Source: Chionis minor | Taxonomy: Eukaryota; Chordata; Aves; Charadriiformes; Chionididae | Length of the DNA stretch: 64,000 bases | Direction: 5' to 3' | Assembly: GCA_013398295.1 (NCBI GenBank) | Contig: VZSF01003599.1 | Span: 224,469 to 288,468 of the forward strand | In this document: piece after piece, positions 13,327 through 25,217 of the stretch | Position numbering within the stretch: the first letter of the stretch is position 1 | Layout: each line of letters begins with the position of its first letter | Position numbers and translations under genes: made by a program | Notes under the pieces: model-generated | Seen by the model: the letters and a program-made list of their open reading frames with translations, nothing else | Database searches by the model: none | Told to the model about the DNA's origin: nothing

Positions 13327-16300
13327 TCTTTTGAAAAAATATTCATATTTTCCTGTTCCTTTTGGAGGCCTAACCAGTAATGATGCCAAAGATCACCAGA
13401 GATTGTTTCTGCTGGCAACAAGAACTAGCTCTCCCAGTAAGGTTTGTTTAGAGGTTGATTTTCTAGGCTGTGGCTCAGTTCCTTTTCAAACAGACACTCC
13501 TCTGTTCTGGGATCGGACTACAGGGGACTATAGGAAATCTTTTGCTTGCTACCATTGGAATATGTTGTAAATACTCCAGGGAGTGAAGAGCAAAGTCTTG
13601 GGTACTGTGCTGTGAGCACCACAGAAAATCACTGTCAAAAAAATCCAAAATGTGCCAAATCTAGCTTCTTTGCCATTGCTGCTTTGGCTATCTCTAGATG
13701 CAGCAGTGCCGCTCATCACATGATACTAAAATAATCTATTGAATTTTAAATAAATCCAGAACTTCAGAGTGTAGCTCTTATTCAAGTGAAAGCCACAATT
13801 ACCTCCTCTATTAAATATGCTAATGAAGCCAAAATGGGGTTGAGTGGGGGGCAAAGCCTTTGTTTGATTTTAATGAAACTTATTTTCTTTCTGCATTTTA
13901 TTTTCATGAGAGATGTCCTATTAAGCTTAATACAGTCAAACTTCTGATAAAGGCCCTTATCAAAAACCATGCCATAGGAAAATAAATTAATTTAATTGTG
14001 GCAGCTAAACAAAATGGATCATTTTCTTGAGTTGGAAGTGAAAGGGAATATGATCTAATAACACCGCACTTATTAGTATTTCTGATATGTAAATTAAAAA
14101 GCATTAAGTGAATAGCAAGACGATCCATAACTTCCCTAGACAGAGTAATAAATGCGAGCCAGGTTGTTTTTTTTTTTTTTAAACACAGAATACTGGTATA
14201 ATTAGAAGACTGTTAACATATTTTTTTTTTAGCTGCGTGAAATGAACAAGCCACAGGAGACTAGTTCATCATAATAATTAAAGTTTGGGAATAGTTTTAT
14301 ATTACCGTGAGATCCATAAGTGAGATTTGATAGATAACTTTTTAATTTACTGTAAATAGCTGCTACTTTTTTTTTTCTTTTTTCTTTTTCTTTTTAAATT
14401 TTGACAGAAATATGTCTTGTCTTTGGGTGATGGTTCTGTTTGTTTCAGATGCTCCGTAGTCTGTTATTTGCCAAGGGCATACATTAAATATCTTCCTAAT
14501 GTGAGGAACATATGGGTTACCACTTCACAACGGCAAACAGACACGACGTTTCTCTCTCATGCAGAGTACGCACTGAGCATGATCGCTGGATGTTGCTGAA
14601 TTTCTGAATTTCTTTAAATGCCAAATGCAGTCTTTACAATAAAAGTTTATGAAGTGTTGAGTACGAATTAATGACAAGGAAATGATGTCTGGGCTAGGCA
14701 TTGTTTGTATTCTTTGGAATTCAGTAACATTTACCATTCCTGTTATTTTGGTGTGGCTGGCATGATTTGCATAGTGCGGTAGGCAAATAGGACCGTGCGG
14801 CCCGGTGAGACCATTCCGCAGTTTGGGCATTGGGGCTGGCTCCATTACGACACGCGCGGAGCAACAGCCAGCAGAGGAGCTGGTGAACCTCTTGGGACAA
14901 CAGTGTAATGTAACCAGAGACAGAGGAAACTACAGTAAGGCTTTCTGATTCAAAATGTTGTTGTTTTGGGGCATTATGCAACGAACAAGATGGTAGTTTT
15001 GGTTTGGTCACTGCAATGAAAAATCCCTTGGATGACTTTCATGGTTGTCCCTGTTGAGAAGGGGCAGGGTCTGCTCCCCAGATCCTCTGGCGGGTACGGA
15101 GGCAGGGGAACTGTATTGACCCTATGCCCGCCCCTTCCGCTGACTTTGTTTTCGGGATACGCCTTGAGCTGCAGGTCCAAGGAAATGTAAGACTCGTGTC
15201 CCAAACTCTACGTAAAAAACATGCCCAAAAGGGAATATCGCTGAGTTGGGAAACCCTCACTAGCTTGAACTTGAACCAGGTCCTTCAGTAGCTGTTAGGG
15301 TCTCTGAAAAACTCACCCCAAGTATCCAGCATCCCCATAGCCTGGGAGACTGTGTGATCCTTCCGGTTGGTGCATGGCTGGCTCAGAAAGTGAAAAGTGT
15401 CTTTGTGCAGTGCCCGTAGCAGCTCTGGAGGCAAGAGTGCTCCTCCATTCTAAAAGACGTTGCTTTCTGCACCCCTGGCTCTTAAACCTATCTTCACTGA
15501 TGGCCGTTTCACATATTCAGTCCTGTCTTTCCGTATTCAGTCCTAAATCCCTTCTTGATAAATTTGCAGGCTTCCTTTAGTTGTTCCTGCGTGGATGATT
15601 TAAGGCCAGCAAATAACTTTTTCCCCAAGTATGCAAGTGTCTTCTCCAATAAATAAAAACTGCGTCTCACATCAGTGGGCACCCAGGGACTTGTGTAACA
15701 ATTCCACTCCTGTTTAGTTCCGATGGCATGGAAGCACAGTCCAGTTGTGCTGTGTGGCGCAAATGCCTGCCGTTTCAACGCAGCACTCATTTTCCACTTT
15801 ACTTATAATGGACAATAGGACATCACTGTGGAGGGAGGGAAGAAACAAGAAGCCTTTGTAATCTGCTTTAGCCTGTGGCTATTCTGCTCTATATAGGTCT
15901 CCAGTAGAGTTTAAGTAACTTTAGTTATGTAGTGCAAGTAGTGCAAGAAGCCAAACCTAGAGTTAAAAGCATTCCTCCGCATTCCTCCACAGTCGTTCAG
16001 AGCAGCTACGGGTGCTGGGAACCCGTAACTATTGTCTATTCCTAAACATTGACATTCGATTCATTTTGGCTTTCAATCATCGTTTAAAAAATAACATATC
16101 TGTGTCAGGAATGCTGTTTTCTCAGTAATGCCCAGGGACGGACACCTGGAAGCGCGTGTTACAGGCTATCGAAATGGAAGCGGTGTGCAATCTTTCTTTG
16201 TGACAGTGGCAACACTTTCTAGAGGTGAGCTTATGAACAGCCATTCTCTAGGAGCTGTATCTCAATAGTGTCTTTTAGACCTGTTGTAGAATGGAGAACA

Positions 16301-18844
16301 AAGAACAGCATAGATGGACCATAAATAAGAGCTGTGAGTTAGTATTGCGTAGGAAATGAGCATCTGGAGAAAAGGGTAAATTCAGGAGTCAAAGAACGTA
16401 TTACCGGCAAACAGAAACTTTATCTGAATTTATTGATCTATCTGTAGATCATAAATAAGCTGGCAGTTTTGATGTTTCCAAGTGCTTTAAACTTGTCATT
16501 GATTATTTTTTCCCCGAAGGGGAGTTCCCAGAAGGGGAGTTAGGAATTGGTCTGGGTTAGAACAATAGGGAAAAGTAGAAATGAACTGGATTAAATTCCT
16601 GGATCTGTTGTGGACTTCAGTGCTGCGCTGGGTACATCACTAAATTACTGCATTTTGCTTTGCTTCTCCATCTTCACAATCAGAGTAACAGCCCTACGGT
16701 GCGATAGAGGGCTGGCGTGTTGGGAACTGAAGCCACGCTTGCTAGGCTGATAGGAACTAATTGACATAAACTGTGAGAAAAATCTCACAAGTTGCTTTAT
16801 CGTTATGAAACCTGGGGTGGTGCAGAGCTGCTGCTGGTGCCTCACCCCGATCTTTCTCTGGATGGGACCTAATGATGGAGGGGAAAAGAATCTGCACTCT
16901 CCCAACTGTAGAGAAGCAGTTGTCTGCGCGGCCACTTGGGGACTGAATCTTTGAGAGAGCACAGGGGTTCTTTGTGCTCCACAGGGCCAGGTTTTCTAAG
17001 GAGACTCAGCACAGTTGTATTATAGGTTCAGATTTTTCAAAAAAAATTCATAGCCAGCATCTTGAATGATTTTTTTAAATTTTTTTTTTATTTTTTTGAA
17101 AGCCCAGCTCTGGTAATGAGTGCCAAGCTCAATTTCCTGGTAGACCTAATATTACTATTAATGCTGCTGCTGCATAATTCAGAGGATGATTGTGAGATTA
17201 AATTTCTTCTTTTCATGAAGACTCAGAAGTTTGGTGGTGACAGATGTTCCACAATCATCGCTGATGGGATTAAGAAGATAAGGATATATTTGGGGAGGGT
17301 AAGAATTTACTTCTGAGCTCCCATACAAACGAGCCTTAATTTTTGTTGCCATCTTGAGGCACGCTGTTGAGGAGAGTAAATTCCCATACTCAGACTGGAA
17401 AGAGCATTCCTATAATTCTGATTTAGTACCACTTCCTATTAGTCCCAGCCTCTCATCAGCTATACTCAGATGATAATTTATGTTTTAATGGGCAGAGCAC
17501 TTTACTGCCCACAGGGTTCTAAACCAAGCCAGAATTTATGTCCTGCGCCTCAGAAATACCATATATTTATTTCCCTGGCACTTGGGGGTGGTGGAGTTGA
17601 ATCTGTAAAGAGCCCTGCTCTGTCCCCTGTGCTTCGCTGGGAGGGGGCCGCAAACACGGTTTTCCTTTGAAACCAGAGACAAGTGGCAGCAGATGCGAGG
17701 GAAAGCAGTGTAGTCCTGTAACGAGGATGGAGGAGGAAGCGTGGAAGGGAGCGCCGTCGTAGGGTGGTTATCTCTTTTCCCTCAGCTAACTAGTCAATTT
17801 ATTCTTTCCTTCAGGTACAGCCTCGTGGCTTTCCCGACAGAGGGAATTGCTGCATGCAGTGGCGTGGGGAGAGGGCTCTCCCGCAGGCACCGTGCTCTGG
17901 GCGCTCTGCTGCTGCTCGCTGCTCGTGCTTGCCCTTTGCTTTTGCGTTGTGAAGAGTCCTGGGATGGTTTTTCTCAGCACAAGTGAGTGACAAAAGTGGC
18001 AGAAGGGCTTTTTAAAGAAATAGGAGTATTATGTATATCTAAAGCTGTATTTGTGCAGGCCAAAATGCTGCGAGAGGCAGAGGCAGTGGAAGAAGGCACT
18101 GTGCAGTGCCGAAGCAGCGTGAGAGCGTTGAGAGAGGAGGAAGGTGGTGAAGCCTGCTAGATCTCCTGGTTTTTCAGGCCTGCAGCACGCCAGCCCTCTC
18201 CATCGTGTTGATTTAGAGCAGCCAACCAACACTTGGGGCCGGGCTGAGAGTTGATGCAATACTGAGAGGACATTTAGGCATTGATTTATCTGTCCGCCTG
18301 TTTTAGGGCTCAGCACACCCTGATGGCAGAGATGGGGAAAAGACTGTGCGTTGCCTTGGTCTTTGCCCACTTGCTTCTCTCTGCCCTCAGAGGAACAAAA
18401 AGTTAATTTTCTTAACTATCCTAAAAGTGGGAGAGGTTTTCCCTTTGCTTCTAGCAAAGAGGTGTTATGTTAGTAGGGTTCCTGTTTTTAGCGCTGAAGT
18501 TATTGCTGTTGCTTGGAGCAGAGTGAAGGTGAAGCTCTTGTGGACTGATGCTATCAGGAAGGACAGTTTGATGGCAGCGATACCAATCCTCGACTACTTG
18601 TGACATGTGCCAGTCAGAACTTGGAGCTCTGCAGTTAAAATTGTTTCTAAATTATCTGCAGGCTTCTGTTTCCTGAATCTCCAATTCTAATATATCTCAA
18701 TTAAACCTTCCTACTCAGGATGTCTGACCATTAACTGCTTTCAGTAAATCTTCTTCCACTAGTTTTCAACCAGTAAACTCTATTTGGCATTTAATTTAAA
18801 TATGTGGCAGATAATTTTTTTGCTGTAGGTGTGGGCTGAGTTTC

Positions 18845-18878
18845 TTTTATATAACTTACAAAGGTAAGTTATATAAAA
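18845..18878. repeat. perfect 15-bp inverted repeat with 4-base loop
   Basis: The left arm ttttatataacttac (18845-18859) and right arm gtaagttatataaaa (18864-18878) are exact reverse complements around the loop aaag. The pair stops at both outer ends (c against a). The arms are AT-rich. It could be a cruciform-prone site, the end of a decayed DNA-transposon-like palindrome, or a local inverted duplication. Confidence 0.95.
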
Positions 18879-21800
18879 ATCAACCGTGGCAAGTTCGTTC
18901 CATTTTATTAGACACAGAAACTTTTCCCAGCATTTGAAATGTTGTCAGGCACGTAGTGACAAGAAATGTGTTTGTGTGTGGCTACACAAAATAATTACTG
19001 TTTGTACTGCAGAAGACTGGTTTCATCTAAAAGAATATACAGAATTTTTTCTTAAAAACGTATTACAGCTAAGAAATAGATAAAATTTAAGAAGTTGGAA
19101 AGAAAAATAAAAAAACAGAAAAAAGTCACAGAGGAGAAAAAGAACTATGATGGTAAAAAAATTATAAATGTATTGTTGGAATTAGTATTTACAGCAAATA
19201 ATGCTTCTGAACCCCTGGAGAAGTGAGGAATTATAAATGACAGGTGCTGTAGAAACAAAAAAATAGTCCCCACTGCTCGGCTTTTGTGAGCGTGGTGTGA
19301 GGCAGAATGCAAGGAGGGGACAAAGCAGGCAAATGGGAAGAAGAAAGGGGTAGGGTTGCTAGGAAAGCAGAAATTACAGCTTGCCAGTGCCGAGTATCAG
19401 CAGGGGCTGAATTGCAGTCATCGCAACTTGAACTCTTCAGAAGGTTTGCAGAAAAACTAGGATTTTGTTCTTGCTTAAAATGAAGAAGTGCTGATGCTTA
19501 AAGTAAGAGGTGTTGGAAAGGCTGACCAAAGCTTCGACAGACCAGACTAATTCATCAAATCTGAATTTGGTTATGTCTCTATGTGGCATCATTTATGTGC
19601 TGTGATACATAGCAGAAAACACAAGTTAAACCATGCTAGATGCTCCTCTGTTACACTGAGGACTGGTTGGCGTAACCCCACTTCTCATGGTCCACTACCA
19701 ATTGGCAATCACGTGTAACTAGTTTTTGTTTTTATTCGTCGGCCTTGGGAGTGCCGGCTGTTGTACGGGGCTGCAGGCAGGCCACCGGCCCTGCTGGTGA
19801 GATTGACAGTGCTCTGTCACAGTAATTCCTGTGTTGTAGAGGATGTTGACTGGTTCCCCCTCACAGACAAGGCATCTTCAGTCTTGAGAGATGCTTTTCT
19901 CAGGAGCTATGGTTACCACTACTTCGTTAAAGGCATTTCAACCATTGAACATCCCATTACTGTTAGCAGCTCTATTTAAAACTCAGTAGTTTTGTAGATA
20001 TATTTTTAACACATGCAAACATTTTCCTGGCTTTGCCCCAGACACATCTCCAATGTTTGCTTTGTATTTCACCTTTAAGTGAAACCATTAGCGAGTTTTA
20101 AGTAATATAAGCCCACTAAAAAGGCCTTTCTTTGATGGAGTAGCTGCCAACCTCTCGTGAACCTCCTAACAGCGTTGTTCCTGGCTGCTGACTTGGTAAG
20201 GAGACTTCAGTCGAGGTGAGGTTCACATGATGTGAGGAAGGAAGGAAGAGGAAGAACTTTTTGCATCCCAGCCGACAACCAGGCAGCTGCTTTGTGTTCT
20301 ACTGGCTCAAAGGCATGGATCAATCGCCTATGACTTGATGTGCAACCTGGTCACATTCATATGGATATGGGATGCAGGGGAATGAGTCAATTGAAAGCTT
20401 GTGGATAGTTTGCTGTGTTTTTTTTTCTGCAGAGAAAATTTGGGAGATTGTTTGTGCCTAAATAATTGTTAAACCAATCATTAGCACATAGACCTCCCCA
20501 GCTAAAACACTGGAGCGTGTGATTCATCCTTCCCTCCCCCTGCACCTGATTGCTGCAGCTGGGCTCAGGCAGCCATGCGCCCTGGGGTGAAGGGGGATAT
20601 GATCTCCGGTCGCCAAAGATGCGGGATGATAGCGACTGACCAACACAAAGAATTAATGAACTTGGCTCTTCTCTAAGAGCTCTTATCCTCATGTCTTCCT
20701 CCTGGCCAGTCCTATCTACCTTTGGAGCTGTGCTGGCTTGATAGTACCTCTCCTTCCCTGAAGGAATGCAACTTTGATCTTGCTGTTGATGAGCTTTGGG
20801 TTGCTCGTTAGACTCCTCTTTGGGGCTGGATGCTGAAGCTGACCTGTCCTGTCCTGTGTACATTACTGTGCTTAACATTGGTGCTTTGAAGCTGGAGTTA
20901 AAAGGAAGTCAAACCTTTCTTTCCTGACACAGGATCATACCCTTTTAATATAAAAGCATTTTACGTTTATTTAATCACTGCTGCCTGGAGGAATTTCTCT
21001 GAGCATTTAATACACATTATTGTTGAGAAGCTTTTAAAGAGGTTTAATTCATTTATATGCATTTATGTTATATCACAACAGAACATCCACTTCCCTCTAA
21101 AATTACATTGTGCTGAGTACTGGAATTCCTTTCTTGTAACGCTTGGTTGAAGGCTTATTCAGTCATACTGTGGTTACAGGTTTCATAATATTTGGCAGTC
21201 ATTGTTACTCCAGGTTTTAGCTGCTGCAGTATGGGACTGGCGATATCTGCTTCTTTTAAAGTGTATTAGCTCATTTTAGCAATAGGCATCTTTCCTTTTG
21301 GGCCCTCCGGTTCTTTACAAGAAAAACTGCTTGTTTGTCACGTCAGCACTGTGTTAGCCTTGCTTTGTATGCTAGTATCTTATTTTCACAATTGCAAAAA
21401 CTAAAGACTTTAGCTTTTGAACAGGTAGAAAAATCTTTTCCTGCAGGAGATAATGGTGGCAGTGTTGATACAGGTTCTCACTGAGATCAGCACAAGCTTG
21501 GCTGTTTGGAGGGGTGGCTGGCGGACCCAAATGCACACATGCTGATAGATAGGGTTCTTGGTAAGTAACATCAAAGTTACTCCATTCCGTAGATGCAAGA
21601 GACCTTTAGTTCTCCATCGTTACAGGAGGTTCAATGGCATGAGCTGAATTAGCTGGAATTGTCAGGCTGACTGCATGAAGTGCTCCCGTGTTAAAAAAAT
21701 AACATGATACCATGTCTTTTGCATCCGCAGAAAGAATGGACTTGGAAGTGCTTTCTAAATTTGAAAGGAATTATAATTTTTAACCATTTAATTTCCAAGT

Positions 21801-22124
21801 ATCATCACTTCAATTGACTTTAATGGCTATCTTTCTAATATTTATTATTTGAAGAAGTTTGCCTCCTTTCTTCAATTGAACTTCTATAAACTGCATTACC
21901 ATCAGCATAAGGGATGTTTAGTTACAAAACTAAGGACGCAGAAGGTAATTTCAATTAAGAGAAACGATAAAAATTAGCAGCTAGGAAGGCAACATCTGTT
22001 TTCTTCTGCAGGAAAGGGAATATATCCAGTGGCATAAAGATGCCTATTTCGGTGAGAATGAGTCAGGTCTGAAGAAATTAACATTGTGTCAGGTAAATAG
22101 GGAAATTACTGTCTTTTCCAAAAA

Positions 22125-22285
22125 AGAGTTGGTGACATCACTTGAAACTGGCAGATGGCAGGTTCAAAATGAAAGGAGGAACTGCTTTGCCAGCTGCATC
22201 ACCTGTGGAAATCCGTGCCAGAGGATGTGGTAGATGATGAAAGTTTCCGTGGGTTTGGAAAGGGAAAGGCCATCTTTACAGAAGA
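22125..22285 (+). mobile_element. old, diverged CR1 LINE fragment
   Basis: The order 'actggcagatggcaggttc', 'aaaatgaaaggagga', then 'tgtggaaatccgtgccag', 'aggatgtggtagatgatgaa' and 'agtttccgtgggtttggaaa' corresponds to the CR1-type 3' region in which 'ctgtggaactccttgccacaggatgttgtggaggc...aaaagt...gggttcaaa' is conserved. Divergence is much higher than in the copies at 9388 and 32221, so this is an older subfamily. Ends are approximate. Confidence 0.7.
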
Positions 22286-23502
22286 AAAATCCATTCAGTA
22301 ATACAGAATTTTGGTTGTTTGGTTTTGTTGTTTGGTTTTTTTTCCCCCCTGCCCACCCCTTGGAAACTCCCTGCACCGCAGGCTGCCGCTGGGTCGCTGA
22401 GGGCCTGGGTGTGTGCCCTGTCCTGCCCCTCTCCCTTAGACATCCTCCCCCAGGATCTTTGGGATCGTAGTGAGGAGAGAGCTGTGCCTGTGGTCTGACT
22501 TGGCTCCTCACCAGAGCAGTCGCACCGGCACAAAACTGGTGTCAAAGACAGGCCTGGGGTAAAAGGAATAGTCCCTGTTCCTTCCTCTGCACAGCACTGC
22601 CTGATGCTTAATTTGAGATGGTGAAACGAGCTGGGACCGGGCAGGGATATGACCTGCTGAACCCACAGCGTTTCTTGTTTCCCGTGCCTCCAGAAGGAAG
22701 GAGCAGTTCAGCAAATGGGAGAGTCAGCTCCGTGTGGGATGTTTTCTCCTCTCCCTGCCCTCGGTCTAGCTGAGTGCCGGTTATTTATAGCGTGCAGTTC
22801 ACTGGCCTGCATGTGGCCGTTTGGCTGCAGAATCAGGTCTTGTCCTTTAATATGTCCCTTAGCTAGAAGCCATCTGATAAACTGCTGACGTAGGATTTGA
22901 ATTTTCCTAAGGCAAAGCCACTATTTAATTCTGAAACAGAATTAGAGGTGGTGTAGGCATGCCTCGGTTAATCTAAATTCCTAGAAGGAAAGTTTGAACT
23001 TTTCTGGTACATTGTCATGGGAAGACGTAGGCTGCAAGCGTTGAAGTGCAAAGCATCAAAATGTTCGCTCGCTTTAAAGCACTTAATGTATGAAGTAGAA
23101 ACAATGCACTTGAGTGAAGCTACTCGTCTCCGTTCCTGCTTGCCCCCCTGCCTAGCAGGCTACTGCAGAGACACGCAGGCATCGGCCTGCCTTTATTTTT
23201 GGTTACAGCACACTGCAATCACATCATTCCTGTTTTCCGACATACCCTCTACGTGGCCTTGCTCTTCCACCTGCCACCCAGGGAAACAGTCTGTCAAATC
23301 ACATGCCCGCCATGACTTTAACTTCAGCCTGCTCCATTTTCCCCATTAACCCTCTATATTACACCCTCTTTCGAAGCCTCACTGCAATTTTCCTCTCTTC
23401 TTTTCCCTGGGAGTTAAATCGGCAGATGTTGTATCATCCACTGCAAATTTTAATCTGCTTTTGCTTCCAGAATATCTTGGTCATGTAAGACCCAGTTAAG
23501 TA

Positions 23503-23547
23503 GAAGCAAAGGAGAAGGAAGAAGAGGAAGAGGAGGAGGAAGAAACA
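23503..23547. repeat. purine-rich (GAA/GGA) low-complexity tract
   Basis: About 45 bases almost entirely A and G on the + strand, made of GAAG, GAGG and GGA units. Confidence 0.85.
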
Positions 23548-25191
23548 GATGGTCACTGGTGTTGCTGAACACTATCATCCATGAAAATCTCACATTGGCA
23601 GCGACGAAGCATGGTGCTGCCAGACTGCAGATGTACTGACATGGGCTTCAGGCTGTCCATTCACTGGGAAGCTGCACTTGCAACTGTAAAGGCTTAACAC
23701 TAACCCCGAGACGCCATGTGCGTCATCCGCAGCAGGGAGAGAGTAGGCCGGAGAGGCCTTCTCCTGCATGGCATTGTGCGCCTGCTTCTGATGTTCTGAA
23801 GTTTTTTTGGTCCTGTTGAAGAAAGGTTAAAACAAATTGAAGGAAGATGTAGTTTCTGCTCTTGCTCTGCTTCAGTTCCTGTGTGATTTTGAGTAAGTCA
23901 TCAGAGGCCCGATTCTGCAGCCCTTCCACCTCCTGGGAACCGTGTTGGCATTGATTAGTTGGCCATTCGTGTGAACATCAGATGACGATGGCAATACTGT
24001 GCCCTTTTCCCTTGATTCTCTGCAGTGAGGCAGTTCCTTTTGCAATCCTGTGCAAATTGTGCCATCTAGAAGTACCAAATAATTTCTCTTTTTGGTAATA
24101 CATGTCAAGTACTGATAAATTCCTACCTCTCTGGCTACCAGTGCTTCATTCTTTAATTCTGTTGCGACATAAGTTCCTCCAGCAGTCAGCTTCTTTTTCT
24201 GGATTATCTGGCTTTTATCACAGATATTCCCCCAAAATGTGGGACCTTCTCCTTGCAGTCTTGCTCAAATCCTGTCAGGAGAGGGATTGTTTCAGTGCTG
24301 CGCTGTCAGATGTTTCCCATTCGTCATGCAACCTTTGCACCAGCTTTCTTTTGCAGACATTATCTACTGGAAAATCAAGTTTCATCCTTGGTGTTGTCTA
24401 AATCTGTTGGTTTGGTTTCGGCCTGCTTTCCTAAAGAGATGAGGTGGAGATGTGTGTGTCCTCTTTTCAACCAAATTTGACAAAGGTAGAGTTTTCAGAG
24501 ATGCTGAATGCCTGTAAGTTTTGTGAAATAAAAATGCTAAGTAGAGAAGAGAGTCTGTATTAGGGCTCCTTCTGCTAGAAAAGCCACAGCACCATCTCTG
24601 CGCCTGTTGGACACCAGAGAACCCACCCAGGAGAGCACCGTTGTGAGAAGTCAATTCCAGGAAATGTCTCACTTAGACCTTGTTAGATCCAAGTCTGAAG
24701 CTCAGTTTCATTAGTTCTGCTGCTCTCCGAATCTCTTGGCATTATTGCAATGTATTTTACACAGATCTTCTCAAGATGTACCACTTTCTTTTTATTTTTC
24801 TATGTAGATGGTTATTAGTGCCTATGTATATCATCCCTTTAGGCGCTTTTTACTGATTCTTTGCCCTGCCAAATGTTTGCATTTCCTCCCAATTTAATCT
24901 TGTACATTTAATATTATACATTTTTGTACATAAAAAGAAAGAGGCATGCTAAAATATATTACTGATCTAACACCAGTCCTGTTTTTTCCAGAAACTGAAC
25001 TAGTTTTTTAAAACTGAATTTATAAACTGAGTTTGTTTATGCAGCTTATTAAGGGCCTTTTGCTTAATTAATAACATACTAAATGTCCTGACAATTCATA
25101 TTTTCTTATAATTTCAATTTGTGTCTCTTTACAGTCTTCAGAAGCATCTTTATTTCAAATGAGTAACAAGCATGTATCTACTTTTTCTATT

Positions 25192-25217
25192 AAAAAAAAA
25201 AAAAAAAAAAAAAAAAA
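25192..25217. repeat. homopolymer A26
   Basis: An uninterrupted run of 26 A. No AATAAA signal or recognisable gene copy lies just upstream, so it is not supported as a processed-transcript tail. Confidence 0.95.

Larger units (their letters stand above)
9594..22124. other. AT-rich non-coding stretch, probably intron
   Basis: No exon recognised. The longest open frame is 163 codons on the minus strand at 20387-20878; its translation matches nothing I know. The stretch holds a MIR-like fragment, many T-rich tracts (T14 at 10645-10658, 14367-14395, 17055-17098), a G/T-rich simple repeat at 13284-13326, a perfect hairpin at 18845-18878 and a cluster of short tandem duplications at 15514-16541. 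13740-14140 is AT-rich, with an inverted GATA pair and homeodomain-type TAATTA motifs. Confidence 0.6.

Noticed and set aside
20387..20878. 163-codon minus-strand open frame
   Set aside because: No recognisable domain, no adjacent exon structure and composition like the surrounding intron.
23859..23900. Possible fourth MIR fragment (tgtgtgattttgagtaagtc)
   Set aside because: Only about 20 bases match and the sequence on both sides diverges at once, so it is too short to list as a repeat.
25192..25217. A26 tract as a retrocopy tail
   Set aside because: No polyadenylation signal or coding similarity in the preceding sequence.
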